54,001 nucleotides of DNA, from positions 1 through 54,001 of the forward strand of contig CAIUSO010000155.1 in assembly GCA_903901875.1 (NCBI GenBank), in the 5' to 3' direction. This document shows positions 28,621 to 37,312 of the stretch, piece after piece. A program made the translations under genes and the position numbers. Position 1 is the first letter of the stretch. Each line of letters begins with the position of its first letter. The DNA is from an uncultured Geobacteraceae bacterium. Its GTDB lineage: Bacteria > Desulfobacterota > Desulfuromonadia > Geobacterales > Pseudopelobacteraceae. Under the pieces are notes generated by a model, which saw nothing but the letters and a program-made list of their open reading frames with translations, was not told the origin of the DNA and made no database searches.

Positions 28621-30246
28621 ATGAAAATTATTGTAACTGATGAAGTTTCAGCGGAAGGACTTGCCCTTTTAACCCAAGAGCCGCGCATCCACCTGGATGT
28701 CAAGCTTGGGCTGAAAAAAGATGAGCTGCTGGCGGTCATTGGTGACTACGATGTAATCATCACCCGCAGTGGCACCACCGTTGACAAGGCACTTCTGGAC
28801 GCTGCCACCCGCCTCAAGCTGGTAGCCCGTGCCGGAGTCGGCATCGATAACGTAGACGTTGACTATGCCAGTTCCAAAGGAGTTATCGTAGTAAACGCCC
28901 CCTTCGGCAATACGAACAGTGCCGCCGAACACACCATGGCACTGCTGCTCTCCTTCTGCCGCAATGTTCCCGTTGCAAATGACAGCCTTAAATCGGGCGA
29001 ATGGAAACGGGCCCCCTTCACCGGCTATGAATTGAAGGGAAAAGTTGCGGGGGTCATCGGCATCGGCAAGGTAGGTGGTCGGGTTGCCACACGCCTGAAA
29101 GCCTTTGAATGCGAAGTGCTGGCCTGCGATCCGTACATTTCCGTCAAACGGGCCCACGATTTGGGAGTGAAGCTGGTTTCCCATGACGAGATCTACAAGA
29201 ACTGCGACATCATCACCGTCCATACCCCCCTAAACGAAGAAACAAAAGGGATGATGGGAGCACGGGAATTTGCCCTTATGAAAACCGGAGTAATCATTCT
29301 TAATGTTGCCCGGGGTGGTATCATTGAAGAACAGGCGATGCTCGACAATCTGAACTCCGGAAAAGTACTTGGCGGGGCCTTCGACGTCTGGAGTGAAGAA
29401 CCTCCCGCAACGGACGTTCTGAAACAGTTGATCGCCCAGAAAAAGCTGGTAGTAACCCCCCATCTGGGTGCCAATACCTTTGAGGCCCAGGTCAATGTGG
29501 CCATTGACGTTTCCCGGGAAATAATCAACTATCTTGACGATAAACCGCTGGAAAATGCTGTCAACATCCCCCGTTTCGACATGGCACTCATGGATCAGAT
29601 GCGGCCATTCCTCAACCTGATGAGTGTAATCTGCGACTTCGGAGTTCAGCTGGTTGACACCAATCTGGAAAAGGTCACCCTCGGTTTCAGCGGTGCCATC
29701 GCCCACTACGACTGTTCACCACTTACGGTCTGCGGCCTGTCGGCTATCCTCAACCACAAACTGGATCAGGATGTCAACATGGTCAATGCCAGTCTGATCG
29801 CCGACCAGATGGGCATCATCGTCGAAGAGACCAAATCAACCCAGTCCGACGCCTTCTCCAATGTCATCACGCTGGTCATTGAAGGTCAGGGAAAACGGCG
29901 TCTGGTGGCCGGAACCCTGTTCGACGGTCAGCCACGAATCGTCCGGTTGCGTGACTACAGCATGGACTTCACCCCCGACGAGCATATGCTGCTGCTCAAC
30001 TACGAAGATCGTCCCGGCATGATTGGCCGAATCGGCACCATCATGGGTGAGCACGACATTAACATCGCCTCCATGAATTTGGGACGAAGCGAGAAAAAGG
30101 GGGAAGCAATGGTCATACTTTCCCTTGATTCACCGGTACCGGCTCCGGTGCTTGAAGAGCTTCGCAAAGCCACCGATGCGTCATTTATCAAGGCTCTCAA
30201 AATGAGAAACGGAGCCTGCAGCCGCAACTGCGGTTGCGGCGTGTAA
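28621..30246 (+). CDS. serA: D-3-phosphoglycerate dehydrogenase (long form)
   Basis: This is a 541-residue protein. The substrate and NAD-binding domains (about 1-310) have GIGKVGGRVA, the catalytic Arg/Glu region NVARGGIIEEQAM and the catalytic His in TPHLGANTFEAQ. An intervening allosteric domain (about 320-455) and a C-terminal ACT domain (about 465-530) follow. It catalyses the first step of serine synthesis and is probably serine-inhibited via ACT. The start has GGAG eight bases upstream. It ends in a Cys-rich tail, ACSRNCGCGV. It is followed 16 bp later by lgt. Confidence 0.97.
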   Translation: MKIIVTDEVSAEGLALLTQEPRIHLDVKLGLKKDELLAVIGDYDVIITRSGTTVDKALLDAATRLKLVARAGVGIDNVDVDYASSKGVIVVNAPFGNTNSAAEHTMALLLSFCRNVPVANDSLKSGEWKRAPFTGYELKGKVAGVIGIGKVGGRVATRLKAFECEVLACDPYISVKRAHDLGVKLVSHDEIYKNCDIITVHTPLNEETKGMMGAREFALMKTGVIILNVARGGIIEEQAMLDNLNSGKVLGGAFDVWSEEPPATDVLKQLIAQKKLVVTPHLGANTFEAQVNVAIDVSREIINYLDDKPLENAVNIPRFDMALMDQMRPFLNLMSVICDFGVQLVDTNLEKVTLGFSGAIAHYDCSPLTVCGLSAILNHKLDQDVNMVNASLIADQMGIIVEETKSTQSDAFSNVITLVIEGQGKRRLVAGTLFDGQPRIVRLRDYSMDFTPDEHMLLLNYEDRPGMIGRIGTIMGEHDINIASMNLGRSEKKGEAMVILSLDSPVPAPVLEELRKATDASFIKALKMRNGACSRNCGCGV

Positions 30247-30262
30247 CGGGAACGGACGTTTC

Positions 30263-31039
30263 ATGCAATTTCCCCACATCGATCCGGTATTCCTGAGCAT
30301 CGGCCCTCTCCAGTTCCGCTGGTACGGGCTGATGTACGTCCTCTCATTCATTGCCACCTATTTCGTCATCCGTTCCGAAGTCCGTCGAAAAAAGCTCACC
30401 CTTTCCAGCGACGACATTTCAGATCTGGTTTTTTACGGTGCCATGGGGGTGGTACTGGGGGGACGAATCGGCTATATCCTTTTTTATAATGCGGCGTTTT
30501 ACCTGGCAAACCCCCTTAAACTCCTGGCTGTCTGGGAGGGGGGAATGTCGTTCCATGGCGGCTTTCTTGGCGTTATCGCCGCCTTTTTCATCTACGCACG
30601 ACGGAAGAAGATCCCCTTTTTCACCCTGATCGATATGGCGGCTCTCTGCGCCCCCATCGGATTGGGACTTGGCAGAATCGGCAATTTTATTAACGGTGAA
30701 CTGTATGGCCGGGCCACCAGCGCACCCTGGGGAATCATCTTCCCCGGCAGCGATGGAGTCCCCCGTCACCCGTCCCAGCTGTATGAGGCTGCCCTTGAAG
30801 GGGTTCTGCTGTTCCTGTTGATCCGCTTCACATCCCGCCGCTACCCGGCCACGGGCGTTGCAGGCTGGACCTTTGTGGCCGGCTATGGCCTGTTTCGATT
30901 TATTGTTGAACTATTCCGTCAGCCCGACGCACAACTCGGCACGTTTTTTGACTTTTTTTCCATGGGGCAACTGCTCAGTCTCCCCATGTTTCTGCTGGGA
31001 AGTGTCATGGTTGTCCAGCGAATCCGGAGTCCACACTGA
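30263..31039 (+). CDS. lgt: Prolipoprotein diacylglyceryl transferase
   Basis: This is a 258-residue polytopic inner-membrane enzyme with about seven hydrophobic segments. The signature GRIGNFINGELYGR (about 137-150), FHGGFLG and PRHPSQLYEA are all present. It transfers diacylglycerol from phosphatidylglycerol to the lipobox cysteine of prelipoproteins. Several lipoproteins in this window (RND adaptor, OprM-like, TolC-OmpA, PKD-cyclophilin) would be substrates. It lies 16 bp after serA. Confidence 0.97.
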   Translation: MQFPHIDPVFLSIGPLQFRWYGLMYVLSFIATYFVIRSEVRRKKLTLSSDDISDLVFYGAMGVVLGGRIGYILFYNAAFYLANPLKLLAVWEGGMSFHGGFLGVIAAFFIYARRKKIPFFTLIDMAALCAPIGLGLGRIGNFINGELYGRATSAPWGIIFPGSDGVPRHPSQLYEAALEGVLLFLLIRFTSRRYPATGVAGWTFVAGYGLFRFIVELFRQPDAQLGTFFDFFSMGQLLSLPMFLLGSVMVVQRIRSPH

Positions 31040-31118
31040 GGGAGGGACAGCCGATTCCGGCACTCAAGACAGGTTGCTATTCAGTTACGTACATCATCCA
31101 CCCCACAAGGAGTTCACC

Positions 31119-31640
31119 ATGATCAGTAAAGCAATGTCAGAATCACTGACAACCCATTTAAATTTTGAACTATACTCAGCAAACCAGTACCTCGTCATGT
31201 CGTCATACGCCAACGAAATGGGGCTCAAAGGTGCTGCCAACTGGTTTATGGTACAGTATCGGGAAGAGATGCTCCACTTCATGAGATTTTACACCTACCT
31301 GACCGATCAGGGGGTTGTCATTTCAATTCCTGCCAGTAAAGCTGTCCCCGATTCATACAGTTCCCTGCTGGAGATGCTCGAAATAACCCTTGCCCACGAA
31401 CGGATCATCACCACCTGCATTAACGACCTCAGCGAACAGGCGGTGGTTGAAAAGGATCACGCAACCCGCATTTTCCTCCAGTGGTTCGTAACCGAGCAGA
31501 TTGAAGAAGAGAATAACGACCGGGATCTGATTGCCAAGCTCAAAATTGTCGGCGACAACGGCCACGGCATCCTGATGATCGACGCAGAAATGGCCCAGCG
31601 GGTCTTTGTCGTTCCGGCCGGTTCACCGTTGGCGGTGTAA
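31119..31640 (+). CDS. Non-haem ferritin
   Basis: This is a 173-residue four-helix ferritin. Ferroxidase-centre residues are seen in LNFELYSANQYL, YREEMLHFM and TEQIEEENN. It oxidises and stores iron in a 24-mer cytosolic shell. The ATG at 31119 has AAGGAG seven bases upstream; the open frame reaches further upstream but overlaps lgt in another frame. Bacterioferritin is excluded by the lack of the haem Met context. It is followed by a small Cys-containing protein gene. Confidence 0.93.
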   Translation: MISKAMSESLTTHLNFELYSANQYLVMSSYANEMGLKGAANWFMVQYREEMLHFMRFYTYLTDQGVVISIPASKAVPDSYSSLLEMLEITLAHERIITTCINDLSEQAVVEKDHATRIFLQWFVTEQIEEENNDRDLIAKLKIVGDNGHGILMIDAEMAQRVFVVPAGSPLAV

Positions 31641-31648
31641 CAGATTCC

Positions 31649-31879
31649 ATGAAAATACGATTCTGTGAACATAACAAAGGGAAGGGAAAAGTACTTCGCC
31701 GTCTTGAGGAGGAACACCCCGAACTGGACGTTAAGGTCAAACGGTGTGTCAAACAGTGCGGCAGTTGCCGGGAATTGCCCATGGCCGTTGTGGACAAAAA
31801 GAAAGTAACCGGCCGGGATGGTGATGATCTGTACGCCAAGATTATCGCGTTACATGGGAAAGAGACGGGAGAACCGTAA
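31649..31879 (+). CDS. DUF1450 (YuzB-like) small cysteine protein
   Basis: This 76-residue protein matches the DUF1450 pattern: RFCEHN at the start, LEEEHPELDVKVKRCVKQCGSCRE with Cys pairs in the middle, then a short strand and helix. The family is common in Firmicutes and has no established function; the Cys set suggests a thioredoxin-like or metal-binding fold. It starts 8 bp after ferritin with a poor ribosome site, so coupling to ferritin is likely. Confidence 0.8.
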   Translation: MKIRFCEHNKGKGKVLRRLEEEHPELDVKVKRCVKQCGSCRELPMAVVDKKKVTGRDGDDLYAKIIALHGKETGEP

Positions 31880-31932
31880 TTCCTCCGTAATCTCGAATCC
31901 CTCTCTACCTGCCGAACATTTAAAATTAAATC

Positions 31933-31954
31933 GGGGCGACCAACCGGTCGCCCC
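31933..31954. terminator. Hairpin between DUF1450 and peptidase genes
   Basis: A 9-bp GC-rich perfect stem (ggggcgacc with its complement) has an AACC loop and lies between converging genes. It is followed only by TTCC, so it is a moderate terminator candidate. Confidence 0.45.
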
Positions 31955-32009
31955 TTCCGTTGCAGCAGCATATTTTTCAATCAAACCATCCAGTTTGCTA
32001 CGCTCACCG

Positions 32010-32783
32010 TCACTTCCGAATAGTCCAGAAGTCGTCAGAAAGATTACGATTTTCAAGATATTCGTAGGGAATGGTGAAGTACCCTTTCTTTCCCCACCCT
32101 TCACCCCAGGAATTTCGTACAATGAAACGCTTTGTCTGATCATCGTACCCGACGGCCATCACGGCATGACCGCCAAGGAGACGCTCACCCGGTTCCGGCA
32201 TATCGACGACTCCCGACTTGGCGACGGTCGATGATTCAAAGGACTCATAAACCGTAAATCCGAACACAAACGGGAAGCGTTCGGCAAGGCAGCTACGCAT
32301 TTCATCAACGGTATTCAGACGATGGTAGGCTGAAATCTTACGCTGAAGAGCTTCCTTGTAACAGCTGGCCCCCGGCTTTCTGGCAAACATTGAGATGGTG
32401 TACGGCCAACACCCTTCACAACACGCCCCCCGGGTTACCAATGATTTAATACCATCCCTCAGCATGGCACCACTATCTGTCCTTATGGTTCCCTCAAGGG
32501 CCCGCTCGTTGTAATAGATGAACAGACGGGAAAGGTCGACCGGCTCGGCTTTCGCCTGTATTTCCAGAAACTCAAGCGCACCAACCAATGCATTTGCGGT
32601 ACAACTGCCAAGTTGCCCCTGGTCCTCCACAGGAGAACAGTTATTTCTCAGATCAACTTTGGGCGGTAATGGAACTGGCACAGCCATTGTCGCTGCATAC
32701 ATCAGATCCCGTCTATCGGGAAGGTCCGGACGCCAGCCGTAATTTCTTCTGATATAGTTGAGTCTTTCCAGTGATAGTGCCAT
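32010..32783 (-). CDS. Papain-family (C1) cysteine peptidase, cytosolic form
   Basis: This is a 257-residue protein. The oxyanion Gln and nucleophile Cys lie in EDQGQLGSCTANA, the His in LLGGHAVMAVGYD and the Asn in VRNSWGEGWGKKGYF. The catalytic set of a C1A peptidase is complete. There is no signal peptide and only a short N-terminal segment, so it is not a classic secreted zymogen. AAGGAG stands eight bases before ATG 32783. Neighbours give no clue to the substrate. Similar stand-alone C1 proteins occur sporadically in bacteria. Confidence 0.92.
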   Translation of the reverse strand: MALSLERLNYIRRNYGWRPDLPDRRDLMYAATMAVPVPLPPKVDLRNNCSPVEDQGQLGSCTANALVGALEFLEIQAKAEPVDLSRLFIYYNERALEGTIRTDSGAMLRDGIKSLVTRGACCEGCWPYTISMFARKPGASCYKEALQRKISAYHRLNTVDEMRSCLAERFPFVFGFTVYESFESSTVAKSGVVDMPEPGERLLGGHAVMAVGYDDQTKRFIVRNSWGEGWGKKGYFTIPYEYLENRNLSDDFWTIRK

Positions 32784-32909
32784 CTTCTTTCTCCTTTTAC
32801 CCACGAATTTAGTATGTATCCGTAAGTATGCAGAGCATGTGCCAACTGGTTTTCATCGTAATATTTCCATTAAAAGGCAATGGTTACAAAATGGAGCACA
32901 CGAGGAAAG

Positions 32910-33003
32910 CCTGCGACAAAAGTTGACAGGCATAGAGCACAAACGCTGTAAGTCTATGACTTACAGCGTTTTCTACAAAAGAGACGGCTCGTTTTGTCGC
33001 AGG
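32910..33003. repeat. 94-bp MITE-like nested inverted repeat
   Basis: Terminal 12-bp perfect inverted repeats (cctgcgacaaaa at 32910-32921 and its complement at 32992-33003) enclose a 13-bp perfect hairpin (aacgctgtaagtc, 32942-32970, loop TAT). No coding capacity and no clear target duplication were seen. It lies upstream of the peptidase gene and downstream of the HDOD gene. Confidence 0.6.
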
Positions 33004-33048
33004 GGTTTTAAAGAAGAGACTATAGTGAAAGTATATTAATGTTTGTGG

Positions 33049-33951
33049 CTAATCACTAACGATGGAAGAAAACAGTACGGCCACCTCAATGCAGATAGCT
33101 TCGTACTCCTCATCAAGGTCGGAGAGAAAATGCTCCAGACTCGATGCACGCAACTCCGGACAATTTTCAACGAGGGTATTCCATGAGTACTCTTCAGACA
33201 ACCCCGGAACGCTTGCCTGGGCGACAGGATCGGCGGTATAATGGGAAAGGCAGTAGAAATCGGCAATGGCTACGATTGAAGCAAGAAAGATGTCTTCTGA
33301 GGCCATTTCCACCTTATGGTGATATGAAATCACATCACAGTAGACCGAAGGAAAATTCCACCTCTGGGCCAGACAGAGCCCTATTTCGCAATGGGTCGTC
33401 CCAAAAGTCCGGTATTCAGCCTCATGGGTAGTAGTGCTGGAGTTTTTAATTCCCCCGAGCATTTTACCGTACTCTTCCCGGCAGTAATGCCCGAGAAAAA
33501 CCTTACCAATATCGTGGAGAATCCCGACGAGATAGGCCTTCTCCATTTCCTGATACCCCACAATATGGGCAATCCGGCGAGAAATGGCTCCCACGCTGAA
33601 GGAATGCATCCAGAAACGCTGCATATCAAAGGGTTGTTCCTTCTGCTTAAAGCCTTCGACAAAGTAACTGGTCAGTATCATCTCCCGGACTCTCTTGAAT
33701 CCGATAAAGAGCAGAGCCCGTTTTACCGAGGTAATCTGATTATTGACCCGATAGAGGGGAGAGTTGACAACTTTGATGACACGCGCTGCAAGAACCTGGT
33801 CAGAAAGAATAAGATCGGCAATCTGTTCAGGATCACTTTCGTGATTGTCCAGCATGGTCACTACCTTGGAAACTATGGCGGGAATGGTCGGAAGATCATC
33901 AACATCCTTAAAAAGTTTCCGCGCCTGTATCATCATCACCGATCTGTCCAC
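33049..33951 (-). CDS. HDOD-domain signalling protein
   Basis: This is a 300-residue protein with an HDOD domain (about 15-215): LPTIPAIVSKVVTMLDN, SDQVLAARVIKVVNSP and an HD-like GILHDIGKVFLGH. Most HDOD proteins lack proven phosphohydrolase activity and act in regulation of motility, secretion or c-di-GMP responses. Here an HD pair is retained within GILHDIGK, so catalysis cannot be ruled out. It starts at GTG 33951 with GGGAG eight bases upstream. It lies 38 bp downstream of the OmpH-like gene. Confidence 0.9.
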   Translation of the reverse strand: MDRSVMMIQARKLFKDVDDLPTIPAIVSKVVTMLDNHESDPEQIADLILSDQVLAARVIKVVNSPLYRVNNQITSVKRALLFIGFKRVREMILTSYFVEGFKQKEQPFDMQRFWMHSFSVGAISRRIAHIVGYQEMEKAYLVGILHDIGKVFLGHYCREEYGKMLGGIKNSSTTTHEAEYRTFGTTHCEIGLCLAQRWNFPSVYCDVISYHHKVEMASEDIFLASIVAIADFYCLSHYTADPVAQASVPGLSEEYSWNTLVENCPELRASSLEHFLSDLDEEYEAICIEVAVLFSSIVSD

Positions 33952-33989
33952 GATTAATTCTCCCGTTCCATGGTTACACGATTCAAGGT

Positions 33990-34610
33990 CTATTTCTTCC
34001 TGTTTGACAGATTTAAAGCCTTGATCAGCGAATCCGTCACATCCTGGGCATCAACGGTACCCGCAACGTAGAGAAGCTCTTTTTTTACAACAACCAGTGC
34101 CAGTCCAGCTGTTGTACCGTATGCAGTTGCGGCCCGTTCAATGGCTTCATAAAGTAGCTTACTCTCTTTTTCCTGTATTCCATAAAACTCCTCTTCCGAC
34201 TTTTGAGCAAGTTTCTGGAGTTCTTCCACCTTTTTCTGAAATTCACGGGATTTGGCTTCACGCTGGGAAGGGGTCATCGATGCCAGCTTCGGTTCGATGG
34301 CGGCACGCACCTTATCAAGCTGCTTCTTCCGGGCAGTAACCTTTTCCTGAAGAGCATCTTTTTTTGCAGAAAGAAGTACCTTGAGTGCTTTTCCCTGCTC
34401 GGACTCCGCAGCAATTCGGCCGGTATCAACAAAACCGATACGGGTTTTTAACTCGGACGAAGTCGAAGAACGGGGAGATTCAGCAACGGGAACCGGTAAA
34501 GTCTGCAGTGGTGCATCAATCTGAAGAGGGGGTTTACCCTCCCCACCCCACACAAGAACAGGTATCATTATAAGGGGAACAACGAGGAACCGACAGGAGT
34601 TTCTATACAT
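33990..34610 (-). CDS. OmpH/Skp-like periplasmic protein
   Basis: This is a 206-residue protein with an N-terminal signal peptide (hydrophobic run about 7-22), a proline-rich spacer, then RIGFVDTGRIAAESEQGKAL matching the start of OmpH/Skp, and a long charged coiled coil (about 85-160). Skp-type proteins chaperone outer-membrane proteins. The C-terminal part (TAGLALVVVKKELLYVAG) also matches the family. ATG 34610 has AAGGA upstream. It is larger than Skp by the N-terminal linker. Confidence 0.85.
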   Translation of the reverse strand: MYRNSCRFLVVPLIMIPVLVWGGEGKPPLQIDAPLQTLPVPVAESPRSSTSSELKTRIGFVDTGRIAAESEQGKALKVLLSAKKDALQEKVTARKKQLDKVRAAIEPKLASMTPSQREAKSREFQKKVEELQKLAQKSEEEFYGIQEKESKLLYEAIERAATAYGTTAGLALVVVKKELLYVAGTVDAQDVTDSLIKALNLSNRKK

Positions 34611-34708
34611 AGGTAATCCTTGAAAAACAAAAGTATCTTTTCTATATACCTTGAATAAAACCACATGTAAAGTCTCATGCAACTCCAACCCGGTGTCCCC
34701 TGTAACAA

Positions 34709-35257
34709 TCAGTGGGGAAAAGTGCCCTGTTTGAGATAAAGTGCCGTCTGACAGGTCAAAGTGCCCGTTGTCAGATACAATATCCCTTCCGTGATGGTAA
34801 CAGACCAGTCAATAGTGCGCGCCAGCTGTGAAGCGAGTCCACCAATGAACTCCTGATCAACCGCAATAACCAGCAGGTTGTTCATTTTATGGAGCTTGGG
34901 AAGATGTTGCTGATCCCAGATAGATGCCGCTTTACCGCAGGTGAGTAGTGCTACTTTTTCGGCATGGCGACAGGCTTTGATGACCCTGTCAGATACGGGC
35001 AAACCAACTTCAACCCAGAGGAGAACAGTACCATCTCCCCCCTTGAGCCAGAGGTCCGGTTCGTCGGTGGCAGACAAGCCTTTGGTAAACGTCAACTCCG
35101 GTTCGTAGAACAGGGCAGCGGCAAGCAGTCGGGCTACCAGCCGTTCCTCGGTTTCAGACGGATGCCGTGCAACGGCGGTCTGAATCGTTTCGTAAATTCC
35201 ACGGTCCACGTTTGAAATTTGAAGCTGCAACCGGTATATTGTTGATGGTAATGCCAT
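34709..35257 (-). CDS. yaeQ: YaeQ family protein
   Basis: This is a 182-residue protein of the YaeQ length and pattern: MALPSTIYRLQLQISNVDRG, HPSETEERLVARLLAA, and LWVEVGLPVSDRVIKAC. The family has a PD-(D/E)XK nuclease-like fold (Glu and Asp residues in EPDLWLKG and WVEVG) of uncertain function; it was once linked to RfaH-like antitermination. ATG 35257 has AAGGTGG upstream. No operon partner is evident. Confidence 0.92.
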   Translation of the reverse strand: MALPSTIYRLQLQISNVDRGIYETIQTAVARHPSETEERLVARLLAAALFYEPELTFTKGLSATDEPDLWLKGGDGTVLLWVEVGLPVSDRVIKACRHAEKVALLTCGKAASIWDQQHLPKLHKMNNLLVIAVDQEFIGGLASQLARTIDWSVTITEGILYLTTGTLTCQTALYLKQGTFPH

Positions 35258-35412
35258 AGTTGAGTTCCACCTTGGTGACAACTATACCAGAAACCACACC
35301 ACTTCTCCAGCCAATACGAGGTGTGTTTTTTAGTGTGAGGCATTATTGTATACAAAAATTGTAAATTCAACGATGAAATCCCATTGACAGATTACCAACA
35401 ATAGGGCAAAAC

Positions 35413-35430
35413 GGAATGAACGTTCATTCC
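35413..35430. promoter_or_regulatory. TetR-type operator
   Basis: GGAATGAACGTTCATTCC is an 18-bp perfect palindrome of the AATGAAC-GTTCATT type bound by many TetR regulators. It lies 18 bp before the chosen start of the tetR gene, so repression of its own transcript, and perhaps of the efflux genes, is expected. Confidence 0.75.
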
Positions 35431-35448
35431 ACTACTCAGGTGCCGAAA

Positions 35449-36024
35449 ATGATTAAATTAGATAAACGGGATGAAATCTTGCGGGCTGCGCGGGAATTAA
35501 TCGCCGAGCATGGCTTTCACGGCGCACCCATGGCGTTGATCGCCGATCGTGCCGGCGTCGGTGCAGGCACAATATATCGCTATTTTGAAAATAAAGACGT
35601 ACTCATTGGACAATTACACCAGAATCTTGAGGAGCGACTGTACCCCCATATCCTCACGGGATACGCCGCTGATCAAACCATCAGGGCGCGTTTCCTCCAT
35701 CTGGGAACGGCTCTGCTGCACTATTTTATTGCCAACCCCCTTGATTATCGCTTCCTGCAACAGTTTTATAACTCACCGTACGGAGTAGACCACCGTCGTG
35801 ACAAAATCCTTGGAGTGAAGGACGGAAATGATGTTTTTTGCGTGCTTTTTGCCGAAGGTGTGACACAACAAGTGCTCAAAGATCTGCCGATGGTTATTCT
35901 CTTTGGCCTCTACTTCGGCCCGCTCCTGGCGGTTGCCCGTGACCATATTCTCGGTTTCATCCAACTTGATGAAGATCTGATTACCCGCACGGTGGCGGCC
36001 TGCTGGGAAGGAATACAGAAATAG
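35449..36024 (+). CDS. TetR/AcrR family repressor
   Basis: This is a 191-residue regulator with an N-terminal HTH (KRDEILRAARELIAEHGFHG, ADRAGVGAGTIYRYFENKD) and a C-terminal ligand domain. I prefer ATG 35449; an in-frame ATG at 35416 lies inside the palindromic operator. It is 73 bp upstream of and co-directional with the RND efflux operon, the usual arrangement for an autoregulated efflux repressor responding to toxic compounds. The ligand is unknown. Confidence 0.93.
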   Translation: MIKLDKRDEILRAARELIAEHGFHGAPMALIADRAGVGAGTIYRYFENKDVLIGQLHQNLEERLYPHILTGYAADQTIRARFLHLGTALLHYFIANPLDYRFLQQFYNSPYGVDHRRDKILGVKDGNDVFCVLFAEGVTQQVLKDLPMVILFGLYFGPLLAVARDHILGFIQLDEDLITRTVAACWEGIQK

Positions 36025-36097
36025 GCCGCCCGGCCACTCCAATTCACGTTACTCACATTCAGAAGTAATTCAGTATCTACTTATAAGAGGGGTATCT

Positions 36098-37300
36098 ATG
36101 CAGATCACATTCAGAACAACCTTCAGTATCAGTTGCATCATCCTTGCACTCAGCATGCTGCTTTCGGGCTGTGGCAAGCAAAAATCGGCCGGTCAGGCCC
36201 CTCCTCCCGGTCCTCCCGAAGTTTCGGTCATTACCATCAAACCCCAACGGACCGCTTTGACGAGCGAACTCTCGGGCCGCACATCACCGATGCAGATTGC
36301 CGAGGTACGCCCCCAGGTTGGCGGCATCATCCAGAAACGTCTCTACACGGAAGGTACCGATGTCCAGGCGGGTCAACTGCTCTATCAGATTGATCCGGCC
36401 CCCTATCAGGCGGCGTTCGACTCAGCCAGGGCAGCCCAGGCCCGGGCCGAAGCCAGTGTGAATACGATTCGCCTCAAAGAGGAGCGATATAAGGAACTGG
36501 TGAAGATCAAGGCGGTCAGCCAACAGGATTTTGACGATGTCCATGCCCTCTTCAGACAGGGTGAAGCCGATGTGGCAGCTACCGTTGCGGCGGTTGATGC
36601 TGCACGGATCAATCTTGCCTATACAAAGGTGAAAGCACCGATCTCAGGCCGTATCGGCAGATCTACCGTAACCGACGGTGCTCTGGTTACCGCCAGTCAG
36701 ACGGCACCATTGGCCACTATCCAACAACTTGCTTCCATGTATGTGGACGTAACCCAGTCCAGCAGCGAGCTGTTGAGCCTGAAACGAAATCTTGCCAGTG
36801 GTCAGTTAAAAAACAGTTCGGCAACTCAGGCACGGATCAAGCTGATTCTTGAGGATGGCACCCCCTACCCCCAGACCGGAACATTGAAGTTTTCTGAAGT
36901 TACCGTGGATCAGAGTACCGGTTCCATAACGCTCCGTGCCGTATTCCCCAATCCGAAACAGACCCTGTTGCCCGGCATGTTCGTCCGGGCGATTGTGGAA
37001 GAAGGTATCAGTGAACACGCCATCTTGGTGCCCCAGCGCGGCGTAACACGTAACCCGGCCGGTGAAGCGATGGTTATGGTGGTCGGCGCAGAAGAAAAGG
37101 TTGACCCCCGGGTCATCAAGGTAATCCGGACCGTTGGCGACAACTGGCTGGTGAGTGACGGCTTGAAACCGGGTGACCGGGTCATACTGGAAGGCTTGCA
37201 GCGGGCGCGCCCCGGAACGGCAGTTAAAGCTGTCCCGTTCGACAGCAAGCCGACTGCGATTCCCTCAGTCCCATCCCAACCAGCACCGGCAAAAAAATAA
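36098..37300 (+). CDS. RND efflux periplasmic adaptor (AcrA/MexA type lipoprotein)
   Basis: This is a 400-residue protein with a lipoprotein signal (LALSMLLSGCGKQ). It has the split lipoyl domain (RPQVGGIIQKRLYTEGTDVQAG, then YTKVKAPISGRIGRS), an alpha-hairpin between the halves, a beta-barrel and a membrane-proximal domain. It bridges the RND pump and the outer-membrane channel. AGAGGGG precedes the ATG. It is the first structural gene, 12 bp before the pump gene. Confidence 0.96.
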   Translation: MQITFRTTFSISCIILALSMLLSGCGKQKSAGQAPPPGPPEVSVITIKPQRTALTSELSGRTSPMQIAEVRPQVGGIIQKRLYTEGTDVQAGQLLYQIDPAPYQAAFDSARAAQARAEASVNTIRLKEERYKELVKIKAVSQQDFDDVHALFRQGEADVAATVAAVDAARINLAYTKVKAPISGRIGRSTVTDGALVTASQTAPLATIQQLASMYVDVTQSSSELLSLKRNLASGQLKNSSATQARIKLILEDGTPYPQTGTLKFSEVTVDQSTGSITLRAVFPNPKQTLLPGMFVRAIVEEGISEHAILVPQRGVTRNPAGEAMVMVVGAEEKVDPRVIKVIRTVGDNWLVSDGLKPGDRVILEGLQRARPGTAVKAVPFDSKPTAIPSVPSQPAPAKK

Positions 37301-37312
37301 GGAGCGCCCCCC

